The notes under the pieces: generated by a model
What the model saw: the letters and a program-made list of their open reading frames with translations, nothing else
Database searches by the model: none
Told to the model about the DNA's origin: nothing
In this document: piece after piece, positions 1 to 6,087 of the stretch
Numbering within the stretch: position 1 is the stretch's first letter
Layout: every line of letters starts with the position of its first letter
Made by a program: the position numbers and the translations under genes
From: DASQVO01 sp035640715
Lineage (GTDB): Bacteria > Actinomycetota > Actinomycetes > Streptosporangiales > Streptosporangiaceae
Direction of reading: 5' to 3'
Assembly (NCBI GenBank): GCA_035640715.1
Contig: DASQVO010000123.1
Coordinates: 1-12,140, forward strand
DNA length: 12,140 nucleotides

Positions 1-1
1 C

Positions 2-673
2 GTGCCGTACGGCCGGCAGGTGGCCTGGTCCAACCGGCATTTCCTGCTGCGGGCGGTGAAGTATCTCGCCGGCAAGGGCATCGGCCAGTTCATCGATCTC
101 GGCCCGGGGATTCCCGTCCAGCCTTACGTGCATGAGGTCGCGCAGAAAATTGTCCCAAATGCCAGGATCGCGTACATCGACAACGACCCCATCGCGACCT
201 CGCACAACCGGTCCCTGCTCGCCTCCCACAACGGTCACGTCCTGGCGATGCACGGCGACATCCGCTCCCCGTGCGACATCCTGCTCGATGAGCAGCTGGG
301 CGGGTTCATCGACTTCACCCGCCCGGTCGGTGTCCTGTTCGTGGCGGTCCTGCACTTCCTGACCGGCCAGGATGACCCGTACCGCACGGTCAAGGTCTTC
401 CGGGATCATGTTCCGTCCGGCAGCTATGTGGCGATCTCACACATCACCAGTGAGGGCACCAGGCCGTACGTCATCTCCACGGTCCAGGAGGCTTACACCG
501 GGGCCAGCGCCCCGGTCGTGTTCCGCAGCCGCCACGAGATCGAAGCCCTGCTCGCGGGTTTCGAGCTCGTGGCGCCCGGCCTGGTCGAGGTGAGCGACTG
601 GCGCAGCAGCCACCGCGGCAGCGCCCATCCGCCGGCGCTGCGGTTCCTCGCCGGTGTCGGCCGGAAGGTGTGA
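2..673 (+). CDS. SAM-dependent methyltransferase, DUF574 (Methyltransf_19) family, 5'-truncated
   Basis: Predicted S-adenosylmethionine-dependent methyltransferase; the substrate of this actinobacterial family is mostly unknown. The visible part begins in the conserved region leading to the first Rossmann strand (NRHFLLRAVKYLA at about 11-23). The glycine-rich SAM loop FIDLGPGIP follows at 30-38, then VHEVAQ and the acidic strand end AYIDNDP at 57-63. The HGDIR segment near 84-88 is the usual third SAM contact. Family members are typically about 270 residues, so roughly 40-50 N-terminal residues probably lie before the window. The GTG at position 2 is only the first in-frame start available and should not be read as the true start. 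The stop codon lies in the loop of a strong hairpin. The downstream gene is convergent and unrelated. Family assignment is fairly sure; the substrate is not inferable. Confidence 0.85.
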   Translation: MPYGRQVAWSNRHFLLRAVKYLAGKGIGQFIDLGPGIPVQPYVHEVAQKIVPNARIAYIDNDPIATSHNRSLLASHNGHVLAMHGDIRSPCDILLDEQLGGFIDFTRPVGVLFVAVLHFLTGQDDPYRTVKVFRDHVPSGSYVAISHITSEGTRPYVISTVQEAYTGASAPVVFRSRHEIEALLAGFELVAPGLVEVSDWRSSHRGSAHPPALRFLAGVGRKV

Positions 674-690
674 GGCCGGCACCGGCGAGG
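646..690 (+). terminator. Strong GC-rich hairpin spanning the methyltransferase stop codon
   Basis: Bases 646-662 pair with 674-690 over 17 consecutive positions, with a single G·U wobble (657/679). The 11-nt loop (663-673) contains the TGA stop. No T-run follows, which is common in high-GC actinobacteria. Between two convergent genes it could stop transcription from either side. The structure is seen directly; terminator function is inferred. Confidence 0.55.
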
Positions 691-771
691 CGATGTGGAT
701 GAAGCAGCAGGCCGGTTGCGCCAAGCGATTGATGTGACCGAGATCAACTGAGGCGGTGGTGGCCTGAACTG

Positions 772-1599
772 TCAGCTGCCGGAGGGAGCGGTGCAGGTGG
801 TGGTGTAGGTGCAGTCGTTGAAGCCGTCGCTGTCGGGGTCCGGCGCGGACGGGGTGGCCAGACGGGTCCCGCTTGAGTTCACAAGCTGGATCTGCTCGGA
901 CGGCGAGAGGCCAGCGGGCGCGCCGTTGGTGGCCGCGTGGTCGAAGCTCGCACCGGAGAGGTTGGGCATCGGGGCCACGCCCGCCCCGCTGGTGCCCACG
1001 ACCGTCGGCGCCTCTTCGACCCATTCCGCCGTGAGGTGGGTGGACGGGTACGGCACGGTCTGGCTGAACGTCTGGCCGGACGTCACGTCCTTCACCAGGA
1101 TCGTCCACAACTCGGAGCCGGGCACGATCTCGCTGACGCTCACGCTCATCTGGTCACCGGGGTGCACGGTGAAGCTCGAGATCGTGGTGGACGGCACCGG
1201 AACTATTTCCCACCAGGCGGAGTAGGAGGCCACGCCGTTCGGGCCGACGTCCTGCTCAGTCCCGGCCTGGATGAGCGTCGGGTCGGTGACGGAGCAGCCA
1301 GCGTCGACGCAGCCGCCGCCGATGCCGACCCAGCTGGAGGAGTACTCGGCCTCGCCCTTCGTGTGCGCGGTGGCAGTCGGCACCGTCCAGGTGGCGCTGA
1401 CCGAGTGGAAGAGCGTGTCGTTCTTTTCAAGAAAGCCCTGGTTGTAGCCGGACCAGTTGCTGGAGTGGCTGGCGTCGATCGTCGCGATCGGCGGGTGGAA
1501 CTCGGGGAGGATATGGGGCTGGGCGGATGCGTGGGCGGGGAGGCCAATCAGCGAGGAGGTGGCCAGCAGGGGGGCGGCGAGGACAGCAGCATGGCGCAT
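772..1599 (-). CDS. Secreted G1-family (eqolisin) glutamic endopeptidase
   Basis: Predicted secreted acid protease of the G1/A4 glutamic peptidase family, which uses a Gln/Glu pair. From the chosen ATG the protein is 275 residues. A signal peptide covers about 1-26 (MRHAAVLAAP..., cleavage after AHASA). The mature start has the family pattern SSNWSGY, followed by SATWTVP, SSSWVGIGGG and LIQAGT, where Q111 is the expected catalytic Gln. AYSAWWEIVP-type strands follow, then AEWVEE at 191-196, which should carry the catalytic Glu (E192 or E195; not resolved by eye). Cysteines 97/102 and 263/269 could form disulfides. The C-terminus ends in a DxDxDGxxD motif (254-262), unusual for the family. ATG at 1599 gives a clean signal peptide; an in-frame TTG at 1611 would add four residues. 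No good Shine-Dalgarno is seen for either start. A promoter lies at 1641-1669. Confidence 0.88.
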   Translation of the reverse strand: MRHAAVLAAPLLATSSLIGLPAHASAQPHILPEFHPPIATIDASHSSNWSGYNQGFLEKNDTLFHSVSATWTVPTATAHTKGEAEYSSSWVGIGGGCVDAGCSVTDPTLIQAGTEQDVGPNGVASYSAWWEIVPVPSTTISSFTVHPGDQMSVSVSEIVPGSELWTILVKDVTSGQTFSQTVPYPSTHLTAEWVEEAPTVVGTSGAGVAPMPNLSGASFDHAATNGAPAGLSPSEQIQLVNSSGTRLATPSAPDPDSDGFNDCTYTTTCTAPSGS

Positions 1600-1640
1600 G
1601 ACAACTACCAATCGGGGGGCGATATTGGCGGTTCTTGGTG

Positions 1641-1669
1641 ATCTTAGGCTTATAAGTCATTGGTGACAA
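1641..1669 (-). promoter_or_regulatory. Sigma-70-type promoter for the eqolisin gene
   Basis: Reading the minus strand, TTGTCA (1669-1664) is followed after 17 nt by TAAGAT (1646-1641). This is close to the TTGACA-N17-TATAAT consensus. Transcription would start near 1634, giving a leader of about 35 nt before the ATG at 1599. Confidence 0.5.
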
Positions 1670-1682
1670 TAGCCTTTGTTAA

Positions 1683-1701
1683 CGGTCGCGTAACGTGACC
1701 G
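1683..1701. promoter_or_regulatory. 19-bp near-perfect palindrome upstream of the eqolisin promoter
   Basis: The 19-mer CGGTCGCGTAACGTGACCG reads as its own complement except for the central base and one symmetric pair. It sits 14 bp upstream of the -35 box of the peptidase promoter, where an activator or repressor could bind. The symmetry is seen directly; the operator role is inference and no regulator is identified. Confidence 0.3.
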
Positions 1702-1752
1702 GTTGTGGCCATGCTTGATCATTCAGCGTGAGCAGTCGGCCGTGCAGGCGGA

Positions 1753-1860
1753 TCAGGAGCAGTCGTAGCTCCGCACGCAGTCACACTCCGTGGCCGGTCG
1801 CGGCCCGGACATCTGGCGTTTGAGGGCTTTGACGTGGCTGAACATCGTGTTCGGCGACGG
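1753..1860 (-). pseudogene. Degenerate ISL3-like transposase C-terminal remnant
   Basis: The minus-strand peptide around 1860-1804 reads NTMFSHVKALKRQMSG. It resembles the C-terminal block of ISL3-family transposases (typically N-R-[IV]-K-x-[LI]-KRQM-Y-G-R-A). The usual LLRxRxLL ending is lost in this frame, but a similar string (LRAELRLLLI) appears in another frame just downstream, about 1766-1737. That suggests at least one frameshift. No start, upstream catalytic domain or terminal inverted repeats were found, so this is a scrap and not a mobile element. The identification rests on a short motif recalled from the family. Confidence 0.33.
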
Positions 1861-1904
1861 CCGCGAATTTCGCCCGTGGCCGGACGTGCCGGTTGTGCAG
1901 GATG

Positions 1905-2111
1905 TACAGGACCGGGCACCGTGTCGGAGTACGCCTCTGTTCTGAGGCTGCCCCATAGAGCCGCGGCGTTGTTCACGCAGTCCGCGATGTCATTGGCGTA
2001 CGCCGGTGTGCTGTCGTCCTTTCCGGTGGCCGGATTGACGCGCGCGCCCGCGAGCAGTTCGTGCCCACGGGCGCGCGCCGGGAGTCCGCTGTCGCAGGTC
2101 AGTACCGCAGC
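1905..2111 (-). other. Coding-like patch of unknown origin, no start codon
   Basis: One minus-strand frame is open from about 2157 to 1719 and looks protein-like between 2111 and 1905 (VLTCDSGLPARARGHELLAG, later DIADCVNNAAALWGSLR). Downstream, the same frame turns into low-quality Arg/Pro-rich sequence. The only usable start is an internal GTG at 1976, and no ribosome binding site is apparent. I do not recognise the family. It may be a frameshifted gene fragment. The 1612-2182 interval otherwise holds only the promoter, palindrome and transposase scrap listed separately. Confidence 0.25.
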
Positions 2112-2182
2112 AGCGTGAGGTTGATGGCGTTGGCCATCACCTGAAGGAGTCGTGGTTCAGGAGCAACGACGGCCCGGGGAGG

Positions 2183-2438
2183 TCACCTACCGGGGGTGAG
2201 GGTGACCGAGCCGCCCTGCGGGAGGGTGATGTCCTTGCTCCATGCGCCGGACCGCACCGTCGTCGAGGTGCCGCCGACGCTGTGGATCGTGGCCGTTGTG
2301 ACCTGGCCTTTTTCCCACTTGAAGTCGACGGCGAAACCGCCGCGCGCGCCGATGCCGCTCACGTGGCCCGATTCCGCCCAGGCGGACGGCAGCGCCGGCA
2401 GCAGCTCGATCGTCTGAGACCTCATCGAACTCAGACAT
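2183..2438 (-). pseudogene. Truncated GH95-type glycosidase: start region joined out of frame to the C-terminus
   Basis: The frame 2425-2183 encodes a peptide with the conserved C-terminal segment of GH95 enzymes (alpha-L-fucosidase/galactosidase group). IELLPALPSAW is followed by a short linker and ARGGFAVDFKWEKGQV, then a beta-rich end and a stop. A full GH95 protein is usually 700-800 residues, so only about the last tenth remains. Upstream, an excellent AAGGAG (2450-2445) lies 6 nt before an ATG at 2438-2436. That start reads MSEFDEVSDD in a different frame from the GH95 segment. The simplest reading is an internal deletion that kept the promoter, ribosome binding site and first codons, joined out of frame to the tail. 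It lies downstream of and in the same orientation as the GH36 gene, consistent with a once larger glycoside locus. The family call is good; the deletion history is inference. Confidence 0.55.
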
Positions 2439-2518
2439 GTAACTCTCCTTCGAGTTATGCCGATTCATCCCATGACTCTCGCCATAACGGGGCGAAATCG
2501 GGTCCTGGACATGCGCCG

Positions 2519-2547
2519 AGTATCGTATACATCCGATCTCTGTGCAA
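2519..2547 (-). promoter_or_regulatory. Possible promoter of the former GH95 gene
   Basis: On the minus strand TTGCAC (2547-2542) is followed after 17 nt by GATACT (2524-2519). It would give a leader of roughly 74 nt to the ATG at 2438. A GTATAC palindrome lies in the spacer beside the -10. The -10 match is weak, so this is tentative. Confidence 0.3.
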
Positions 2548-2637
2548 GAGTGTATGAACCTGTTGTATTGACGGGCTCGCGACTCGGGATGCTGAGGCTG
2601 TGGCGGTTGGCCAGGCGCGCTCAGCTTCGCTTGCCCT

Positions 2638-4746
2638 TCACTTCTGGACTTTGTCGAGGATGGCCAGCATGCTCCCGTAGTCGCCGGCGGGGAAGTCTGT
2701 CGGCAGGCCCCTGGTGAGCAAGGCGATGCCCGGGTAGTCACGTCCTTCCACCCGGTAGCTGCTCGCCGGGTCCAGCCCGGCCAGCCGGATCGGCCGCGCC
2801 GGCTGGCCGTAGCGGGGCGCGGGCCGCCACGCCAGCACCACTGCCCGGTTGCCGGCGACGTACTGGACGGCGGTCACCTCGGGGTCGAGTGGGGCCAGGC
2901 GGTACAGCGATCCGTGCTGCACGACCTTGCGCACGTCCTTGTACACGGCGATGAGCGCGGAGGCTTCGGATAGCTCAGCGTCTGTCCAGTTCAGCAGATT
3001 GCCGCCGATACCCAGCACGCCCGCCATCGCCACGTGGAACCTGAAGCGAAGCGGGATCCGCCGGCCGGTCAGGTTGTTCGGGCTATCGGTTACCCAGGCG
3101 CTCATCGTGCCTGGCGGGTACAAGTGCGCGTACCCGTCCTGGATCATGATGCGGTCGAGCGCGTCGGTATTGTCGGAGATCCAGGTCTGGTCGGTGTGCG
3201 CCATGATGCCGAGGTCGGCGCGCCCGCCGCCGCCGCTGCATGACTCGATGCGCAGGCCCGGGTGGTCGGTGCGCAGGCGCTCCATGATCGCGTAGACCGC
3301 GCGGACGTGGTCGATCCACAGCCGCTCCGCGTCGCCCGGCGCGTCCGGCCAGCCAGCCTCGCTGAACGGCCGGTTCATGTCCCACTTGATGAAGTCGATG
3401 TCGTTCGCGCCGATCAGCTCGTCGAGCCAGCCATGCGCCCACGCGGCCACCTCGGGCCGGGCGAAGTTCAGCACGAGCTGGTTGCGCGACTCGGTGCGCC
3501 GCCGGTTCGGGAAGTGCAGCACCCAGTCTGGATGCGCGCGGTACAACTCGCTGTCCGGGTTGACCATCTCCGGCTCGACCCAGATGCCGAACTTCATCCC
3601 CAGGTCATGAACGGCACTGGCCAGCGGGCGGAGCCCGTGCGGGAAACGTTCCGGGTTGGGTGTCCAGTCACCGAGAGCGCGCCCGTCGTGGGTGCGCGTA
3701 CCGAACCAGCCATCGTCAACCACGAACAGCTCGACGCCGATCGCAGCGGCCGCCTTTGCGAGTTCCAGCTGGTTCTGCTCACAGACGTCGAATCCGGTAG
3801 CTTCCCACGAGTTGAACAGCACCGGGCGCGTTTCCTCAGGGCGGGGCAGCACGTGCGCCCGGATGTAGGCGTGCCACCCGCGGCTGGCGGCGCCGAACCC
3901 GGCGGAGGTGTACAGGCCGGCGAAGACAGGGGTGGTCAGCGACTCGCCCGGGGCCAGCGTCCAGCGTGCGCCGTCGTGCCCGAATCCGCCGGTGACCGAC
4001 ACCCGGTCGTCCGCGGTGCGCGATGCGGTAATCCGCCAGCTGCCGCTCCAGGCCAGCGCGACGCTGCGCACCTCGCCGGCCGTCTCGGCCGCTGTTCCGT
4101 CGTCCAGCATCACCCACGGATTGACGTGGTGGCTGGTGATGCCGCGGCGGCTGGTGAGGGTCAGCTCGCCGGCCGGCAGCTCATGGCGGCGCAGCCGGGT
4201 CTCGCCGGACCACCTCCCGGTGGTGTAGCTGACCCGGTACCCGGCCAGCGGCGGTAGCACCCAGGCCGCGGAATCAGCGCGGTACACCTCGATCGGCTCG
4301 CCGTCGCCGAGGTGCACGAGAGTGACCCTGCGCTCGATCACGTCGCAGTCGTCGAAGACGCGGTACTCCAGCACGGTCCCGAGCGGGTAGCTGCGGTCCC
4401 GCAGCCTGATCTCCAGCCGGCACTGGCCGCCGTCTTCATCCGTCGCGGCGCCATCGGGCAGCCATTCGACGGCGCGGGTGCCGTCCGCGAAGCGGACCTG
4501 GAGGGACGGGACGCCGAACCGCAAGCCACCCTCGGCTGGCAGTTCCTCGGTGCCGTCCCATGGCGAGTCGAACCCGAAGACGGGCGGCCGGTCGCGCCCC
4601 GCGGCCAGCGCCTGCGGGAGGGTCAGCCTGGCGCCCCAGTACAGGTGCCGCAACTCGCCTCCTGGCTCAACGCGGAACGCGTACGCAGTCTCGGGAGTGG
4701 TCAGCAGCCACGTGTCGGTGGCGGGGTCATGCTCGATGGCTGGCAC
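2638..4746 (-). CDS. GH36 alpha-galactosidase, cytoplasmic
   Basis: Hydrolyses terminal alpha-1,6-galactosyl bonds (melibiose, raffinose family) with retention. The 702-residue length is normal for bacterial GH36. An N-terminal beta-supersandwich domain covers about 1-310. The catalytic barrel begins at FNSWEATGFD (311-320) and contains FVVDDGWFG (341-349), GIWVEPEMVNPDS (387-399) and DFIKWDMNR (451-459), with D456 the expected nucleophile. ESCSGGGGRADLG (501-513) is the sugar-binding loop. WISDNTDA (522-529) supplies D525, the expected acid/base. A small beta domain ends the protein. No signal peptide is present, so it acts inside the cell on imported sugar. The GTG at 4746 lies 7 nt from a TAGGGT -10 box, suggesting a leaderless message. 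The gene diverges from the ROK operon and shares its promoter pattern. No other gene family competes with this call. Confidence 0.96.
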   Translation of the reverse strand: MPAIEHDPATDTWLLTTPETAYAFRVEPGGELRHLYWGARLTLPQALAAGRDRPPVFGFDSPWDGTEELPAEGGLRFGVPSLQVRFADGTRAVEWLPDGAATDEDGGQCRLEIRLRDRSYPLGTVLEYRVFDDCDVIERRVTLVHLGDGEPIEVYRADSAAWVLPPLAGYRVSYTTGRWSGETRLRRHELPAGELTLTSRRGITSHHVNPWVMLDDGTAAETAGEVRSVALAWSGSWRITASRTADDRVSVTGGFGHDGARWTLAPGESLTTPVFAGLYTSAGFGAASRGWHAYIRAHVLPRPEETRPVLFNSWEATGFDVCEQNQLELAKAAAAIGVELFVVDDGWFGTRTHDGRALGDWTPNPERFPHGLRPLASAVHDLGMKFGIWVEPEMVNPDSELYRAHPDWVLHFPNRRRTESRNQLVLNFARPEVAAWAHGWLDELIGANDIDFIKWDMNRPFSEAGWPDAPGDAERLWIDHVRAVYAIMERLRTDHPGLRIESCSGGGGRADLGIMAHTDQTWISDNTDALDRIMIQDGYAHLYPPGTMSAWVTDSPNNLTGRRIPLRFRFHVAMAGVLGIGGNLLNWTDAELSEASALIAVYKDVRKVVQHGSLYRLAPLDPEVTAVQYVAGNRAVVLAWRPAPRYGQPARPIRLAGLDPASSYRVEGRDYPGIALLTRGLPTDFPAGDYGSMLAILDKVQK

Positions 4747-4753
4747 GGCGCCA

Positions 4754-4783
4754 ACCCTAAAGTCATTTCCTTACGAGCGTCAA
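4754..4783 (-). promoter_or_regulatory. Promoter of the GH36 gene
   Basis: On the minus strand TTGACG (4783-4778), an 18-nt spacer and TAGGGT (4759-4754) are followed after 7 nt by the GTG start at 4746. The architecture copies the divergent ROK promoter. Confidence 0.6.
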
Positions 4784-4790
4784 TAAAAGC
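4764..4790 (-). promoter_or_regulatory. Imperfect ROK operator copy over the GH36 promoter
   Basis: The minus-strand 20-mer 4783-4764 matches 15 of 20 positions of the block at 4849-4868 in the divergent promoter, and all five differences are transitions. CTTTTATTG just upstream corresponds to the left arm ACTTTCTTG with one extra base. It overlaps the -35 box and spacer, a repressor position. Binding by the neighbouring ROK protein is inferred. Confidence 0.45.
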
Positions 4791-4842
4791 TCCCGTTACC
4801 CTACTGTGACGCAGGAAACTCGGGTCGACTGTGCGTATGGTT

Positions 4843-4867
4843 ACTTTCTTGACATTCGCAAGAAAGT
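4843..4867. promoter_or_regulatory. Perfect 9-bp inverted repeat, likely ROK operator
   Basis: ACTTTCTTG (4843-4851) and CAAGAAAGT (4859-4867) are exact inverted repeats separated by 7 nt. The element covers the -35 box and half the spacer of the promoter of the ROK gene itself, as expected for autorepression. AT-rich arms of this form suit ROK regulators; the binding itself is inferred. Confidence 0.6.
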
Positions 4868-4878
4868 GCGGTTAGGGT
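4849..4878 (+). promoter_or_regulatory. Promoter of the ROK-GH27-ABC operon, likely leaderless
   Basis: A consensus TTGACA (4849-4854), an 18-nt spacer and TAGGGT (4873-4878) lie 8 nt before the ATG at 4887. The predicted transcription start falls on or next to the A of that ATG. Confidence 0.68.
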
Positions 4879-4886
4879 CTGCGGGC

Positions 4887-6071
4887 ATGGACATCGGCGT
4901 CGCGCCACGCGGCGTATTCCAGAGCCGGGCCGCGGCGCAGGTGTTCACCGCGCTGCTTTCCCGCGGGCCTATGTCTCGCGTCGATCTCGCGCGGCACATC
5001 GGCTTGTCCCAGGCCGCGATCACCCGCGCGGTGCGGCCGCTGCTCGACGACCGGTACGTCGCCGAGGTGCCCGCGCAGCCGGACCGGGATGCGCGCGACA
5101 ACCTGATCGGCCGCCCGGCGCTGGCGCTGCGAGTGCGCGCCGAGCGCGCCGCGTTCATCGGCGTCAAGATCACCGAGGACGAGGTGTTCGCGGTGCTCAC
5201 CGACCTGCGTGCCGAGATCAGCGCGACACGGCACGCGCCGCTGCCGGCGCGGGACGCGGGCGCGGTGCTGCCGGTCGTGGCCACCGTGACGGAGGAGCTT
5301 CGCGGCCACCTGGGCCGCAACCAGGGACGGTTGCGGGCACTGGGGGTGAGCGTCTCGGGTGATACCGATCCGGTCACCGGCTTCGTGCGCTCCTCGTCTT
5401 TCCTGGGCTGGCACGACGTCCCGCTGGCCTACCTGGTACAGACCGCGACCGGCGTGCCGACCACGCTCGACAACGATGTTCGTGCCCTGACGGTCGCCGA
5501 GCAGATGTTCGGCGCGGGCGCTGGCGCGTCATCATTCGTGCTGGTCACCGTCGGCGCGGGCATCGGCTGCGGCATCGTCGTCCACGACAGGGTTATCGCC
5601 GGTGCGCACGGCGTGGCCGGCGAGCTCGGTCACATACCGATCATGCCGGAGGACGGGCCCCAGTGCGGGTGCGGCAACCGCGGCTGCCTCGAGGCGATTG
5701 CGTCGGACCACGCGATCCTGCGTGATGTAAGGAGGGTGACGGGGGACGAGGGGATGACGCTCGGCCGCTGCCTCGCGCTCGCGCACCAGGGAAACACCGA
5801 GGTACGCGCGGTTTACGCCCGGGCCGGGCACGCGATCGGCCTGGGCATCGCGGCCGTGGCGAACCTGGTCGGGCCGTCACGGATCATCCTGTCCGGCGAG
5901 GGACTCGCCGCCTATGACCTCCTCGAAGGGCAGATCAGGCAGGTCTTCGCCGAGCACGTGTTCGGCGCGGCGGCCGACTGCGAGCTGATCGTACGGCCGC
6001 TGCCCTTCGACGAATGGGCCCGCGGCGCCGCCGCGATCGCCATTCAGCGCACCATGACCTCCGCAGCCTGA
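4887..6071 (+). CDS. ROK-family transcriptional repressor
   Basis: Sugar-responsive repressor of the NagC/Mlc/XylR type, 394 residues, the usual length. An N-terminal winged helix-turn-helix covers about 13-62 (SRVDLARHIGLSQAAITRAVRP segment). The ROK sugar-kinase-like domain follows: GVKI at 92-95, DNDVRAL at 195-201, VTVGAGIGCGIVV at 220-232 and GVAGELGHIPI at 242-252. The zinc motif CGCGNRGCLE at 260-269 has ligands C260, C262 and C267, with H249 as the fourth candidate. The first phosphate loop is degenerate, as expected for a regulator and not a kinase. I chose ATG 4887: the reading frame is open back to a GTG at 4806, but that start would put the promoter and inverted repeat inside the gene. 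It heads the operon and ends 16 nt before the GH27 gene. The likely inducer is a galactoside or related sugar imported by this locus. Confidence 0.92.
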   Translation: MDIGVAPRGVFQSRAAAQVFTALLSRGPMSRVDLARHIGLSQAAITRAVRPLLDDRYVAEVPAQPDRDARDNLIGRPALALRVRAERAAFIGVKITEDEVFAVLTDLRAEISATRHAPLPARDAGAVLPVVATVTEELRGHLGRNQGRLRALGVSVSGDTDPVTGFVRSSSFLGWHDVPLAYLVQTATGVPTTLDNDVRALTVAEQMFGAGAGASSFVLVTVGAGIGCGIVVHDRVIAGAHGVAGELGHIPIMPEDGPQCGCGNRGCLEAIASDHAILRDVRRVTGDEGMTLGRCLALAHQGNTEVRAVYARAGHAIGLGIAAVANLVGPSRIILSGEGLAAYDLLEGQIRQVFAEHVFGAAADCELIVRPLPFDEWARGAAAIAIQRTMTSAA

Positions 6072-6087
6072 GAAGGGAGAAGCCATA

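Noticed and set aside
1834..2118. Plus-strand open frame of 94 codons in the decay zone
   Set aside because: No ribosome binding site or recognisable motif, and the opposite strand carries the more protein-like reading.
2591..2625. GCTGAG/CTCAGC inverted repeat downstream of the GH36 stop as a terminator
   Set aside because: Only 6 bp with a 23-nt loop and no T-run; too weak to call.
4806..4886. Upstream GTG extension of the ROK gene by 27 codons
   Set aside because: It would place a consensus promoter and a perfect inverted repeat inside the coding sequence, and the extra residues do not resemble a ROK N-terminus.
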